Assembly: GCA_934130265.1 (NCBI GenBank)
Contig: CAKOYC010000065.1
Location: 1 to 6,653 of the forward strand
DNA length: 6,653 nt
Origin: an uncultured Bacilli bacterium
GTDB taxonomy: Bacteria > Bacillota_I > Bacilli_A > RF39 > UBA660
Direction: 5' to 3'
In this document: piece by piece, positions 1-6,077 of the stretch
Position numbering within the stretch: position 1 is the stretch's first letter
Layout: each line of letters starts with the position of its first letter
Made by a program: the position numbers and the translations under genes
Notes under the pieces: model-generated
Seen by the model: only the letters and a program-made list of their open reading frames with translations
What the model was told of the DNA's origin: nothing
Databases searched by the model: none

Positions 1-312
1 GCTTATGGTGATAGTTATGTAGAAAAAAATATTGCTAAAGCAGGATACTCTGAACATCAAACAGGAATGTCTATAGATGTAGCTAGTAAAAATACTACTG
101 TCTTTACTGATAGTGAAGAATATACTTGGATGATGGAAAATGCCTATAAATATGGATTTATCTTACGCTATCCAAAATCTAAAGAAGATGTAACCTTATA
201 TAAATGTGAACCTTGGCACTATCGCTATGTTGGTACTAAAATAGCTAGTTATATAAAGAAAAATAATATAACTTATGATGAATACTATGTTATGTTTTTA
301 CAACAAGACTAA
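1..312 (+). CDS. VanY/LdcB-family zinc carboxypeptidase, 5'-truncated (C-terminal 103 residues)
   Basis: The frame is open from base 1, so the gene starts upstream of the window; the ATG at 67 lies inside the conserved domain and is not the start. The fragment carries the VanY-type zinc site. SEHQTGMSID (fragment residues 17-26) supplies His19 and Asp26, and EPWHYRYVG (70-78) supplies the catalytic Glu70 and the third ligand His73. GFILRYP (about 50-56) is also typical. Family members trim the terminal D-Ala (D,D-carboxypeptidase) or the L-Lys-D-Ala bond (L,D-carboxypeptidase, LdcB/DacB) of peptidoglycan stem peptides outside the membrane, usually from an N-terminal anchor that would lie upstream here. 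The sequence does not decide between D,D and L,D specificity. No hairpin terminator follows it, so some readthrough into the next gene is possible. It implies that the organism has a cell wall. Confidence 0.9.
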   Translation, partial: AYGDSYVEKNIAKAGYSEHQTGMSIDVASKNTTVFTDSEEYTWMMENAYKYGFILRYPKSKEDVTLYKCEPWHYRYVGTKIASYIKKNNITYDEYYVMFLQQD

Positions 313-325
313 TTTGTGATATTAT
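297..325 (+). promoter_or_regulatory. Predicted extended -10 sigma-A promoter for the GH31 gene
   Basis: TTTACA (297-302, 5/6 match to TTGACA) is separated by 17 bp from TATTAT (320-325, 5/6 match to TATAAT). TGA at 317-319 provides a TGn extended -10. The expected start is near 332, giving a leader of about 22 nt. The -35 box lies within the last codons of the carboxypeptidase gene. An AAAGGA Shine-Dalgarno (340-345) follows, 8 nt before the GH31 ATG. Confidence 0.6.
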
Positions 326-353
326 AAAATAAAGAATAGAAAGGATGATATAA

Positions 354-2780
354 ATGTATCCACTAGGTAAACAATTTAGAATGGATTTAACTAAATCTAA
401 AAGTGATGAAAAATGTATTGTTAAAGGTGATAAGTATCGTTTTACTATCCTTAGTGAAAGACTCATTAGACTTGAATATAATGTAAATGGTCATTTTGTG
501 GATAAGCCTAGTCAGTTTGCTTTGTATCGTTCTTTTACTTATCCAAATTATCAGGTAAAACAAGATAATAAATTCTTAGAAATTACTACTAAGTACTTTA
601 GACTTACTTATGTTAAAGAAATGCCTTTTACTGGTAGTAAAGTAGACCCTATGAAAAACTTAAAGATAACCCTTCTTAGTAGTAAAAATGAAAATGAAAA
701 TAGAGATTGGTATTATGGTCACCCTGAGGTTAGAAATATGAATGGTAATATGATAAGTGAAGATGTTACTATTCCAAATAGTTTAAAAAGAGGACTTTAT
801 TCTCTAGAAGGTTTTGCTTCAATTGATGATTCTAACAGTTTATTATTTTTAGAGGATGGAACCTTTGAACAAAGAGAAGCTGGTAGTATTGATATATATG
901 TATTTATGTATAATAAAGACTTTTCTTTAGCACTTAATGATTATTTTAAATTAACAGGTAATCCTTCCCTTATCCCAAGATATGCTCTAGGTAACTGGTG
1001 GAGTAGAAATACTACCTATGATCCTGATAAGGTTATGGATACTATTAGTCATTTTGAAAGAAGAAAAGTACCACTTGCTATCTTTCTTTTAGATAAAGAC
1101 TGGCATTATCGTGATGTTGGTGATAATAAAAATCTTCATACTGGTTTTACTTTTAATGCTAGCTTATTTCCTAATCCTAAAGAGTTTATTGATACCTTAC
1201 ATGAACATAATGTTAGAGTTGGCTTGGAAATAGATCCAGCCGAAGGAATTTATCCTCATGAAGCTTATTATCAACAAGCTTGCCAATATCTTGATATAAA
1301 AGATAATAAGATAATAGTATTTGACCCCTTAAATCCTAAACTATTAGACGTTTACTTTAAATTATTTCTTCATCCGTTAGAGAGTATGGGAGTAGATTTC
1401 TTCTTCCATGACTATAAAGGTGATAACCAAGCTTTAAAATTATTAGCATATAATCATTATAATTATTTAGATTCAGGAAGAAATCCAGCTAAGCGTAGTT
1501 TAATATTAGCAAGAAATGGTTTATATGCTCCACATAGATATCCAGTTTTATATGCTGGTAGTAGTGAAATATCTTGGGATGGTTTAAGAGAAATATCTGC
1601 TAGTACTTTAAGTGCTAGTAATATAGGTGTATCATTCTGGAGCCATGATGTTGGTGGTAACCATGGTGGTATAGAAGAGAGCGAATTATATCTTCGTTAT
1701 GTAGAACTAGGATGCTTTAGTCCAATATTAAGATTTCATGCAGCAAGAGGAGTTTACTATAAAAGAGAACCATGGCGTTGGGATATAAAAACAGAAACTA
1801 TTGCTAATGATTATTTAAGATTAAGACATCGTTTAATACCATATCTATATACAGAATGTTATCACTATTATAAAGATGGTAAATGCCTTGTAGAACCGTT
1901 CTATTATAAGTATCCTTGGGTAATAGATGATAATAAATACAAGTATCAGTATTTCTTTGGAAAGGAATTACTAGTATGTCCGATTCTTAAAAAGAAAGAA
2001 GTTACAATGAACCGTACCATTCATGAGTTTTATATTCCAGATGGTATTTGGTATGACTTTAAGACGGGAAAAAAATTCCCTGGTGCTAAAAAGTATGTTT
2101 CGTTCTTCCGTGAAGAAGATTATCCAGTATTCGCTAAGAGTGGAGCAATTATACCACTATCTAATAGAAGCGATAGAAATAATATTGGTTTGCCACTTGA
2201 TCTTGAAATTCATATCTTTCCAGGAACTTCTAATGTCTATACTTTATATGAAGACGATGGGCTAACCTCATTATATAAAGAAGGACTATTCTTGAAAACG
2301 GATATAGATTATAACTACTTAAAAAATAACTATACTGTTATTGTTAGATCAGTAGAAGGTAAGAGTGGAGTAGTACCACAAAAGAGAAATTATCGTTTTA
2401 GATTTAGAAATACTAAGCAAGCAGAAGATGTTAAAGCTTACTACAATGATAGGGAAATACCAATCGCTTCCCAATACGTTGAAGATAATGACTTTATAGT
2501 AGAAGTAAGAAAAGTTAATACTATTGGTCAATTAACTATAATGTGTCGTGGTAAAGATATTGAAATAGATGCTGTTCGTTTGATAAATGAAGATATCAAT
2601 AGTATCTTAATGGACTTACAAATAGAAACTTACTTAAAAGAAAAAATAGCAGATATAATCTTCTCTGATTTACCAATAAAGAAGAAAAGAATTGCTATTA
2701 GAAAATTAAAACGTGATTCTTTATCAAAAGAATATATAAATCTATTCTTAAAATTATTAGAATATATTGAACAAGTCTAG
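354..2780 (+). CDS. Glycoside hydrolase family 31 protein (alpha-glucosidase-like)
   Basis: An 808-residue protein with no signal peptide, so probably cytoplasmic and acting on imported alpha-linked sugars or glycosides. Order: N-terminal beta-sandwich (about 15-200), TIM barrel (about 205-530), C-terminal beta domains (about 540-735) and a Lys-rich helical tail (735-808). GH31 landmarks are NWWSRN (214-219), DKDWH (247-251), VDFFFHDYKGD (347-357), which places the probable nucleophile at Asp353, SHDVGG (430-435) and the run from RFH (460-462) to KREPWRW. The segment expected to hold the general acid/base Asp reads YAGSSEISWD (400-409), with Ser403 at the Asp position, so the mechanism or substrate may be non-standard. 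From memory, a Firmicutes GH31 subgroup also lacks Asp here. The start is supported by AAAGGA 8 nt upstream. The gene has its own promoter and terminator, with no sugar transporter nearby to suggest a substrate. Confidence 0.92.
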   Translation: MYPLGKQFRMDLTKSKSDEKCIVKGDKYRFTILSERLIRLEYNVNGHFVDKPSQFALYRSFTYPNYQVKQDNKFLEITTKYFRLTYVKEMPFTGSKVDPMKNLKITLLSSKNENENRDWYYGHPEVRNMNGNMISEDVTIPNSLKRGLYSLEGFASIDDSNSLLFLEDGTFEQREAGSIDIYVFMYNKDFSLALNDYFKLTGNPSLIPRYALGNWWSRNTTYDPDKVMDTISHFERRKVPLAIFLLDKDWHYRDVGDNKNLHTGFTFNASLFPNPKEFIDTLHEHNVRVGLEIDPAEGIYPHEAYYQQACQYLDIKDNKIIVFDPLNPKLLDVYFKLFLHPLESMGVDFFFHDYKGDNQALKLLAYNHYNYLDSGRNPAKRSLILARNGLYAPHRYPVLYAGSSEISWDGLREISASTLSASNIGVSFWSHDVGGNHGGIEESELYLRYVELGCFSPILRFHAARGVYYKREPWRWDIKTETIANDYLRLRHRLIPYLYTECYHYYKDGKCLVEPFYYKYPWVIDDNKYKYQYFFGKELLVCPILKKKEVTMNRTIHEFYIPDGIWYDFKTGKKFPGAKKYVSFFREEDYPVFAKSGAIIPLSNRSDRNNIGLPLDLEIHIFPGTSNVYTLYEDDGLTSLYKEGLFLKTDIDYNYLKNNYTVIVRSVEGKSGVVPQKRNYRFRFRNTKQAEDVKAYYNDREIPIASQYVEDNDFIVEVRKVNTIGQLTIMCRGKDIEIDAVRLINEDINSILMDLQIETYLKEKIADIIFSDLPIKKKRIAIRKLKRDSLSKEYINLFLKLLEYIEQV

Positions 2781-2803
2781 GATAGAAATATCCTTTTCTT
2801 TTT
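2779..2803 (+). terminator. Rho-independent terminator overlapping the GH31 stop codon
   Basis: The arms GGATA (2780-2784) and TATCC (2789-2793) close a GAAA tetraloop, and A2779-T2794 adds a sixth pair. A T-rich tract (TTTTCTTTTT, 2794-2803) follows. The first arm starts on the last base of the TAG stop codon. The stem is short, but the GNRA loop and long T-tract make it a credible terminator that separates the GH31 gene from the downstream operon. Confidence 0.8.
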
Positions 2804-2818
2804 GTAAATAATTCATTG

Positions 2819-2863
2819 ATTTTCACCAGAAATTACTACATAATGGTAAAAAGTGGTGAAAAT
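2819..2863. repeat. Perfect 10-bp inverted repeat with an added tandem half-site
   Basis: ATTTTCACCA (2819-2828) and TGGTGAAAAT (2854-2863) are exact reverse complements separated by 25 nt. A related copy, TGGTAAAAAG (2844-2853), abuts the right arm in direct orientation, so the block reads as three half-sites with consensus TGGTRAAAA, one inverted and two in tandem at a 10-bp period. A short inner pairing TTAC/GTAA (2833-2836 with 2846-2849) could extend a hairpin. No T-tract follows, so it is not a standard terminator. It lies about 55 bp upstream of the predicted -35 of the SDR operon, which fits a regulator-binding site. The function is inferred. Confidence 0.5.
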
Positions 2864-2917
2864 AGTTGAAACCTAAGTTAGCTAAAAAAATAAATTTAAT
2901 AAATTTTAGTCTAATTT

Positions 2918-2946
2918 AAGACATTTTATTAGAAATTTGGTAAAAT
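2918..2946 (+). promoter_or_regulatory. Predicted promoter of the SDR-ABC-ABC-truA operon
   Basis: AAGACA (2918-2923, 4/6 match) lies 17 bp before TAAAAT (2941-2946, 5/6 match), which is preceded by TGG (2938-2940), an extended -10. GATAAT (2947-2952) is an alternative -10. The -35 overlaps two small inverted repeats, GTCT-N6-AGAC (2909-2922) and CTAAT-N12-ATTAG (2911-2932), either of which could be an operator. Transcription would begin near 2953. Confidence 0.5.
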
Positions 2947-2956
2947 GATAATATGA

Positions 2957-2962
2957 GGGGAG
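2957..2962 (+). promoter_or_regulatory. Ribosome binding site that fixes the SDR start at 2971
   Basis: GGGGAG (2957-2962) lies 8 nt before ATG 2971. The in-frame ATG at 2953 has no Shine-Dalgarno, sits at the predicted transcription start, and would add six residues (MRGDHD) before the normal SDR N-terminus. Confidence 0.65.
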
Positions 2963-2970
2963 ACCATGAT

Positions 2971-3723
2971 ATGAAAGCGATGATTACAGGGGCATCGAGT
3001 GGAATTGGAAGAGATATGGCTAAAATACTTAGTGATAAATCTTACGATTTAATATTGGTTGCCAGAAATAAAGAGGCTTTAGAAACTCTAAAGAAAGAGT
3101 TAAAGACTAAAGTAGAAATATTTGTTGTTGATCTTAGTGATACTTCTAAAGTAAAAGAACTTTATGAAAAGACTAAGAATGAAAAAATTGATTTACTAAT
3201 AAACAATGCAGGATATGGAATATTTGGTTCTTTTGATGAAACTAATCTAGATGATGAGTTAAATATGATAGATGTAAATGTTAAAGCCCTACACATACTA
3301 ACTAAACTTTATCTAAAAGATATGAAAAAAAGAGATAGTGGTACTATCTTAAATGTTTCTAGTAGTGCTGCTTTTTTCCCAGGACCATTACTATCTAGTT
3401 ATTATGCTAGTAAAAGTTATGTCTATAAACTAAGTCTTGCTATTAATGAAGAATTAAATAGATGTAAGAGTAATGTTAAAATATCAGTCTTATGTCCAGG
3501 ACCAGTAGCTACTAATTTTAATAATCGAGCAGGAGTTACTTTTTCTGTAAAACCCCTAACTAGTTATTATGTAGCAGACTATGCCTTAAAGAAATGTTTA
3601 AAAGGAAAGACCGTTATTATTCCTTCTATCACTATGAAGTTAGGAAAGTTTTTCTCACACTTTGTAAGTGATAAATTTATTGCTAAAATAACTTATAATA
3701 TTCAAAAGAAGAAGGAAAAGTAA
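2971..3723 (+). CDS. Short-chain dehydrogenase/reductase (classical SDR)
   Basis: A 250-residue NAD(P)-dependent oxidoreductase with one Rossmann fold, of normal length for classical SDRs. The cofactor glycine motif TGASSGIG occupies residues 6-13 and the NNAG motif residues 78-81. The catalytic tetrad is complete: Asn103, Ser132, Tyr145 and Lys148 (YASK). The PGPVATNF stretch after the active site is seen in YqjQ/DltE-type SDRs. The C-terminus is basic (QKKKEK) and has no clear membrane segment. Substrate cannot be read from the sequence. The chosen start has GGGGAG 8 nt upstream; a start at 2953 is less likely. Its TAA overlaps the next gene's ATG by one base (TAATG), so it is probably translationally coupled to the EcfA-like gene and is the first gene of the operon. 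Confidence 0.92.
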   Translation: MKAMITGASSGIGRDMAKILSDKSYDLILVARNKEALETLKKELKTKVEIFVVDLSDTSKVKELYEKTKNEKIDLLINNAGYGIFGSFDETNLDDELNMIDVNVKALHILTKLYLKDMKKRDSGTILNVSSSAAFFPGPLLSSYYASKSYVYKLSLAINEELNRCKSNVKISVLCPGPVATNFNNRAGVTFSVKPLTSYYVADYALKKCLKGKTVIIPSITMKLGKFFSHFVSDKFIAKITYNIQKKKEK

Positions 3724-4508
3724 TGGCCCTGTTAGCCGTAGAAAATCTTGATATTAATCCATTTAAAGGAATGAATAAAACCTTTAAAAATGGTACCATT
3801 TCCTTTGTAGCAGGTGCTAATAATTCTTATAAGACACTTTTAATTAAAGTGTTATCAGGTATAGTTAAGACAGAAGAAAAAATAAGAGTCAATAGAACAT
3901 TTGTAGAACAAATTACTACTAAGCAGTATCCTTACCAAATTCAAGTAATCTTTGAAGACAAAAAATTTAAAACAACAACAGTAAAAGAAGAAATTATTTT
4001 AACACTTATCAAAACTAATATCCCCGATGAAGAGTTTACTAAAACTAAAAGAAAAATATTATCATTATTTCAACTTACTAAAGAAGAAAATAAGAATATA
4101 GAAGATTTAGATAAGTTTAGTAAAATAAAATTGAATTTAGCTTGTGCTTTTATTTATAGTCCAGAAGTAATGTTAATTGATGATATCTTTAAATACTTAA
4201 ATGAAGAACAATTGAAATTTATTGCAAAGGTATTTAAACAATATAAAGATAAAATAAAATTTATCTGTATGACCAATAATCTTGATGTTCCTCTTTACTT
4301 TGAAGAAGTTGACCTATCTATTTTAGATAAAGGTAGAATTGTTAAAGAAGGAGATATCTTATCAGTGCTTGATGATGACAGTATGCTAAATAAATTAGGA
4401 TTTAGACTACCATTTATGATTGATTTATCTTTAAAACTAAAGTATTATAATTTAGTCGATAAAATTATTTTAGATCAAAAAGAAATGGTGGAGATGTTAT
4501 GGAAATAA
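3723..4508 (+). CDS. EcfA1-like ABC ATP-binding protein with degenerate catalytic motifs
   Basis: A 261-residue single ABC nucleotide-binding domain, close to the size of EcfA/CbiO subunits of energy-coupling factor vitamin/metal importers. The Walker A position reads GANNSYKT (31-38): Lys37 and Thr38 remain, but both inner glycines are lost. The Q-loop Gln is Glu78 (IFED). The LSGGQ signature is LDKFS (129-133). Walker B is VMLIDD (149-154), with Asp154 for the catalytic Glu. The switch His is Asn185 (MTNNLD). The tail GFRLPFMIDLSLKL resembles the EcfA C-terminal segment, supporting an EcfA origin. ATP binding may survive; efficient hydrolysis is unlikely. The frame is intact and overlaps both neighbours (1 and 10 nt), arguing against a simple pseudogene. 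The Shine-Dalgarno AGGA lies 6 nt before the ATG. The A1 label rests on gene order. Confidence 0.82.
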   Translation: MALLAVENLDINPFKGMNKTFKNGTISFVAGANNSYKTLLIKVLSGIVKTEEKIRVNRTFVEQITTKQYPYQIQVIFEDKKFKTTTVKEEIILTLIKTNIPDEEFTKTKRKILSLFQLTKEENKNIEDLDKFSKIKLNLACAFIYSPEVMLIDDIFKYLNEEQLKFIAKVFKQYKDKIKFICMTNNLDVPLYFEEVDLSILDKGRIVKEGDILSVLDDDSMLNKLGFRLPFMIDLSLKLKYYNLVDKIILDQKEMVEMLWK

Positions 4509-5296
4509 AACTTACTCATGTAAAGACAACTAACTTAACTGATATATCTATTACCATACCATCATCTGTTATTACAGGTATTACTGGTGAAAATAGTAAA
4601 GAAATACTAGAAGTTATTTCTTTTTCTAACTCCTTTAAAGGTAGTATCTATTTTGATAAAGAAAGAGTAACTAAAAAGAAACAGAATGAGTATAAGGGTA
4701 AGACTTATTATGTTCCTTTAGAATTTGAACTAGACTATCCTTTATATACAGTAGAAGAATATCTAAGATATTTTATTTTAACTAATTTTTTAAAAACAAA
4801 AGATATAGATGAAAAAATAGATGGAGCTTTAAAGATATTAGGCTTTGATAAAAAAATACTTAAAAGGACAATAACTACACTATCATCAAGTGAAAAGAAA
4901 TGGTTTCAATTATCTCTTGCTTTCTTAATTAATCCAAGCATCTTGCTACTAGATAATCCTTTTACTTATTTTGATGAGAAAGAGAAGATAAAACTAATAA
5001 GAATCTTAGAAAGACTTAAGGATAAGTTTCATAAAACGATAATTATTACTAGTAGTGACCAAGACCTTTTATATGAAATAACTAGATATTTAATAGTACT
5101 AAAAGATGGGTACTTATATCAAGAAGGACTTACGGAAAGCGTTTATTATTATCTGTTTGATGAGAAAGAGTTGGGTATTTCCCTTCCTAAAATAGTTTCT
5201 TTTATCAAACTAGTAGAAAGTAGTAAGAAAGTTAAACTAGATCATAGAAAAGATATAAAAGATTTAATGAAAGATATTTATAGAGAGGTAAGATAA
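4499..5296 (+). CDS. EcfA2-like ABC ATP-binding protein with degenerate catalytic motifs
   Basis: A 265-residue ABC domain, second of the pair. Its Walker A region is GITGENSK (27-34): Ser33 takes the place of the phosphate-binding Lys, and Lys34 the place of Ser/Thr. The Q-loop Gln position appears to be Leu (YYVPLEFE). The signature is LSSSE (128-132), keeping LS but not the glycines. Walker B is ILLLDNP (148-154), with Asp152 kept but Asn153 replacing the catalytic Glu. The switch His is Ser185 (ITSSDQD). The D-loop FDEKE and the tail LGISLPKIVSFIKL fit EcfA. It begins inside the previous gene (10-nt overlap, GGAG 5 nt upstream) and ends 1 nt before truA. In Firmicutes an ecfT gene normally follows at this point; none is present. 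The protein could pair with its neighbour as a pseudo-ATPase dimer; its role is unknown. Confidence 0.82.
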   Translation: MEIKLTHVKTTNLTDISITIPSSVITGITGENSKEILEVISFSNSFKGSIYFDKERVTKKKQNEYKGKTYYVPLEFELDYPLYTVEEYLRYFILTNFLKTKDIDEKIDGALKILGFDKKILKRTITTLSSSEKKWFQLSLAFLINPSILLLDNPFTYFDEKEKIKLIRILERLKDKFHKTIIITSSDQDLLYEITRYLIVLKDGYLYQEGLTESVYYYLFDEKELGISLPKIVSFIKLVESSKKVKLDHRKDIKDLMKDIYREVR

Positions 5297-5297
5297 T

Positions 5298-6044
5298 ATG
5301 AGATTTTTAATACATTTTTCTTATGATGGTAGTTCTTTTCATGGTTATCAAACTCAACCTGGATATAGGACTATTCAAGAAGAGTTGGAGACTGCTGCTA
5401 CTAAAATTAATAATGGTGAAAAGGTAAAAGTAGTAGCAAGTGGAAGAACTGATAAGAAAGTACATGCTTATCATCAAGTAGCACACCTAGATATGAATGT
5501 TTCTATTAGTCCTAAACAAGTTAAAAGAGCAATGAATAGATATTTACCTAGTGATATTCATGTTTTTGAAACAGAGGAAGTAAGTAGTGATTTTCATGCT
5601 AGATATTATGTTATCTCTAAGACTTACGAGTATCATTTAAATATGGGAGAGTATAATCCTATTAGAAGAAATTACTGTTATCAACATAATTATAAATTAG
5701 ATATAGAAGCGATGAAGAAAGCTATTACTTATTTTATTGGTACCCATGACTTTAGAGCTTTTGTTACAGAAAATAGTATTAAAGATAATTGTGTTAGAAC
5801 AATAACTAATGCTTCTATAACTTTAGATGATTACTATAAAGATGAGATAGTATTCACTTTTGAAGGTAATGGATTTTTAAGATATCAAGTTAGAAATATG
5901 GTTGGTTTACTAATAAAAGTTGGTACTGGTAAGATAGATTATAAACTAGTAAAAGAAATACTTGATAGTAAAGTAAGGGGAAAATATGGAACAACAGCGA
6001 AAGCAGAAGGATTATATCTAAAAAATATTGTGTTAAAAAGTTGA
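5298..6044 (+). CDS. truA: tRNA pseudouridine(38-40) synthase TruA
   Basis: A 248-residue cytoplasmic enzyme, normal length, that isomerises uridines 38-40 in the anticodon stem-loop of many tRNAs. The N-terminus (YDGSSFHGYQTQP, 9-21) is the TruA signature. The catalytic Asp52 lies in GRTDKKVHAYHQ (49-60), and the C-terminal half holds FRAF and the conserved RYQVRNMVG stretch. The catalytic loop departs from the usual GRTDAGVHA-GQ pattern: Lys replaces both the Ala and the Gly after Asp, and YHQ replaces the usual xGQ. GAGAGG ends 9 nt before the ATG. The gene starts 1 nt after the EcfA2-like gene and is probably the last gene of that operon. It ends in TGA; reading through as Trp would add only 14 residues across the rplM promoter, so TGA is a true stop here. 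Confidence 0.96.
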   Translation: MRFLIHFSYDGSSFHGYQTQPGYRTIQEELETAATKINNGEKVKVVASGRTDKKVHAYHQVAHLDMNVSISPKQVKRAMNRYLPSDIHVFETEEVSSDFHARYYVISKTYEYHLNMGEYNPIRRNYCYQHNYKLDIEAMKKAITYFIGTHDFRAFVTENSIKDNCVRTITNASITLDDYYKDEIVFTFEGNGFLRYQVRNMVGLLIKVGTGKIDYKLVKEILDSKVRGKYGTTAKAEGLYLKNIVLKS

Positions 6045-6068
6045 CAAATCAAAAGATTATGGTATAAT
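6041..6068 (+). promoter_or_regulatory. Strong sigma-A promoter for rplM-rpsI
   Basis: TTGACA (6041-6046) and TATAAT (6063-6068) are both perfect consensus matches, with a 16-bp spacer and a TGG extended -10 (6060-6062). The -35 box contains the truA TGA stop codon. Transcription should begin near 6075, just before the structured leader. This separates rplM-rpsI expression from the upstream operon and suits highly expressed ribosomal-protein genes. Confidence 0.88.
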
Positions 6069-6077
6069 TTTAATCGG

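Noticed and set aside
67..312. ATG at 67 as the start of an 81-residue gene
   Set aside because: The frame is open to base 1 and the zinc-site motif SEHQTGMSID straddles this ATG, so it is internal to a gene that begins upstream.
2023..2265. An 80-codon open frame on the + strand inside the GH31 gene
   Set aside because: It lies wholly within the strongly supported GH31 coding sequence in another frame and shows no recognisable motif.
2349..2531. A 60-codon open frame on the - strand inside the GH31 gene
   Set aside because: It is antisense to conserved coding sequence; its hydrophobic look is a side effect of AT-rich complement codons.
2851..2871. AAAAAGTGGTGAAAATAGTTG as MraZ boxes
   Set aside because: It has one AAAGTGG-like unit, but the second unit does not match and no mraZ/mraW genes follow.
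2866..2896. TTGAAA (2866-2871) with TAAATT (2891-2896) as a second promoter
   Set aside because: The spacer is 19 bp and the -10 is poor; the extended -10 at 2938-2946 is better placed.
2953..2970. ATG 2953 as the SDR start
   Set aside because: There is no Shine-Dalgarno, it coincides with the predicted transcription start, and the extra MRGDHD precedes a normal SDR N-terminus at 2971, which has GGGGAG 8 nt upstream.
6042..6044. Mycoplasma-type code with TGA read as Trp
   Set aside because: TGA ends truA at the expected length and TGG is used for all Trp codons noticed; reading through would only translate the rplM promoter.
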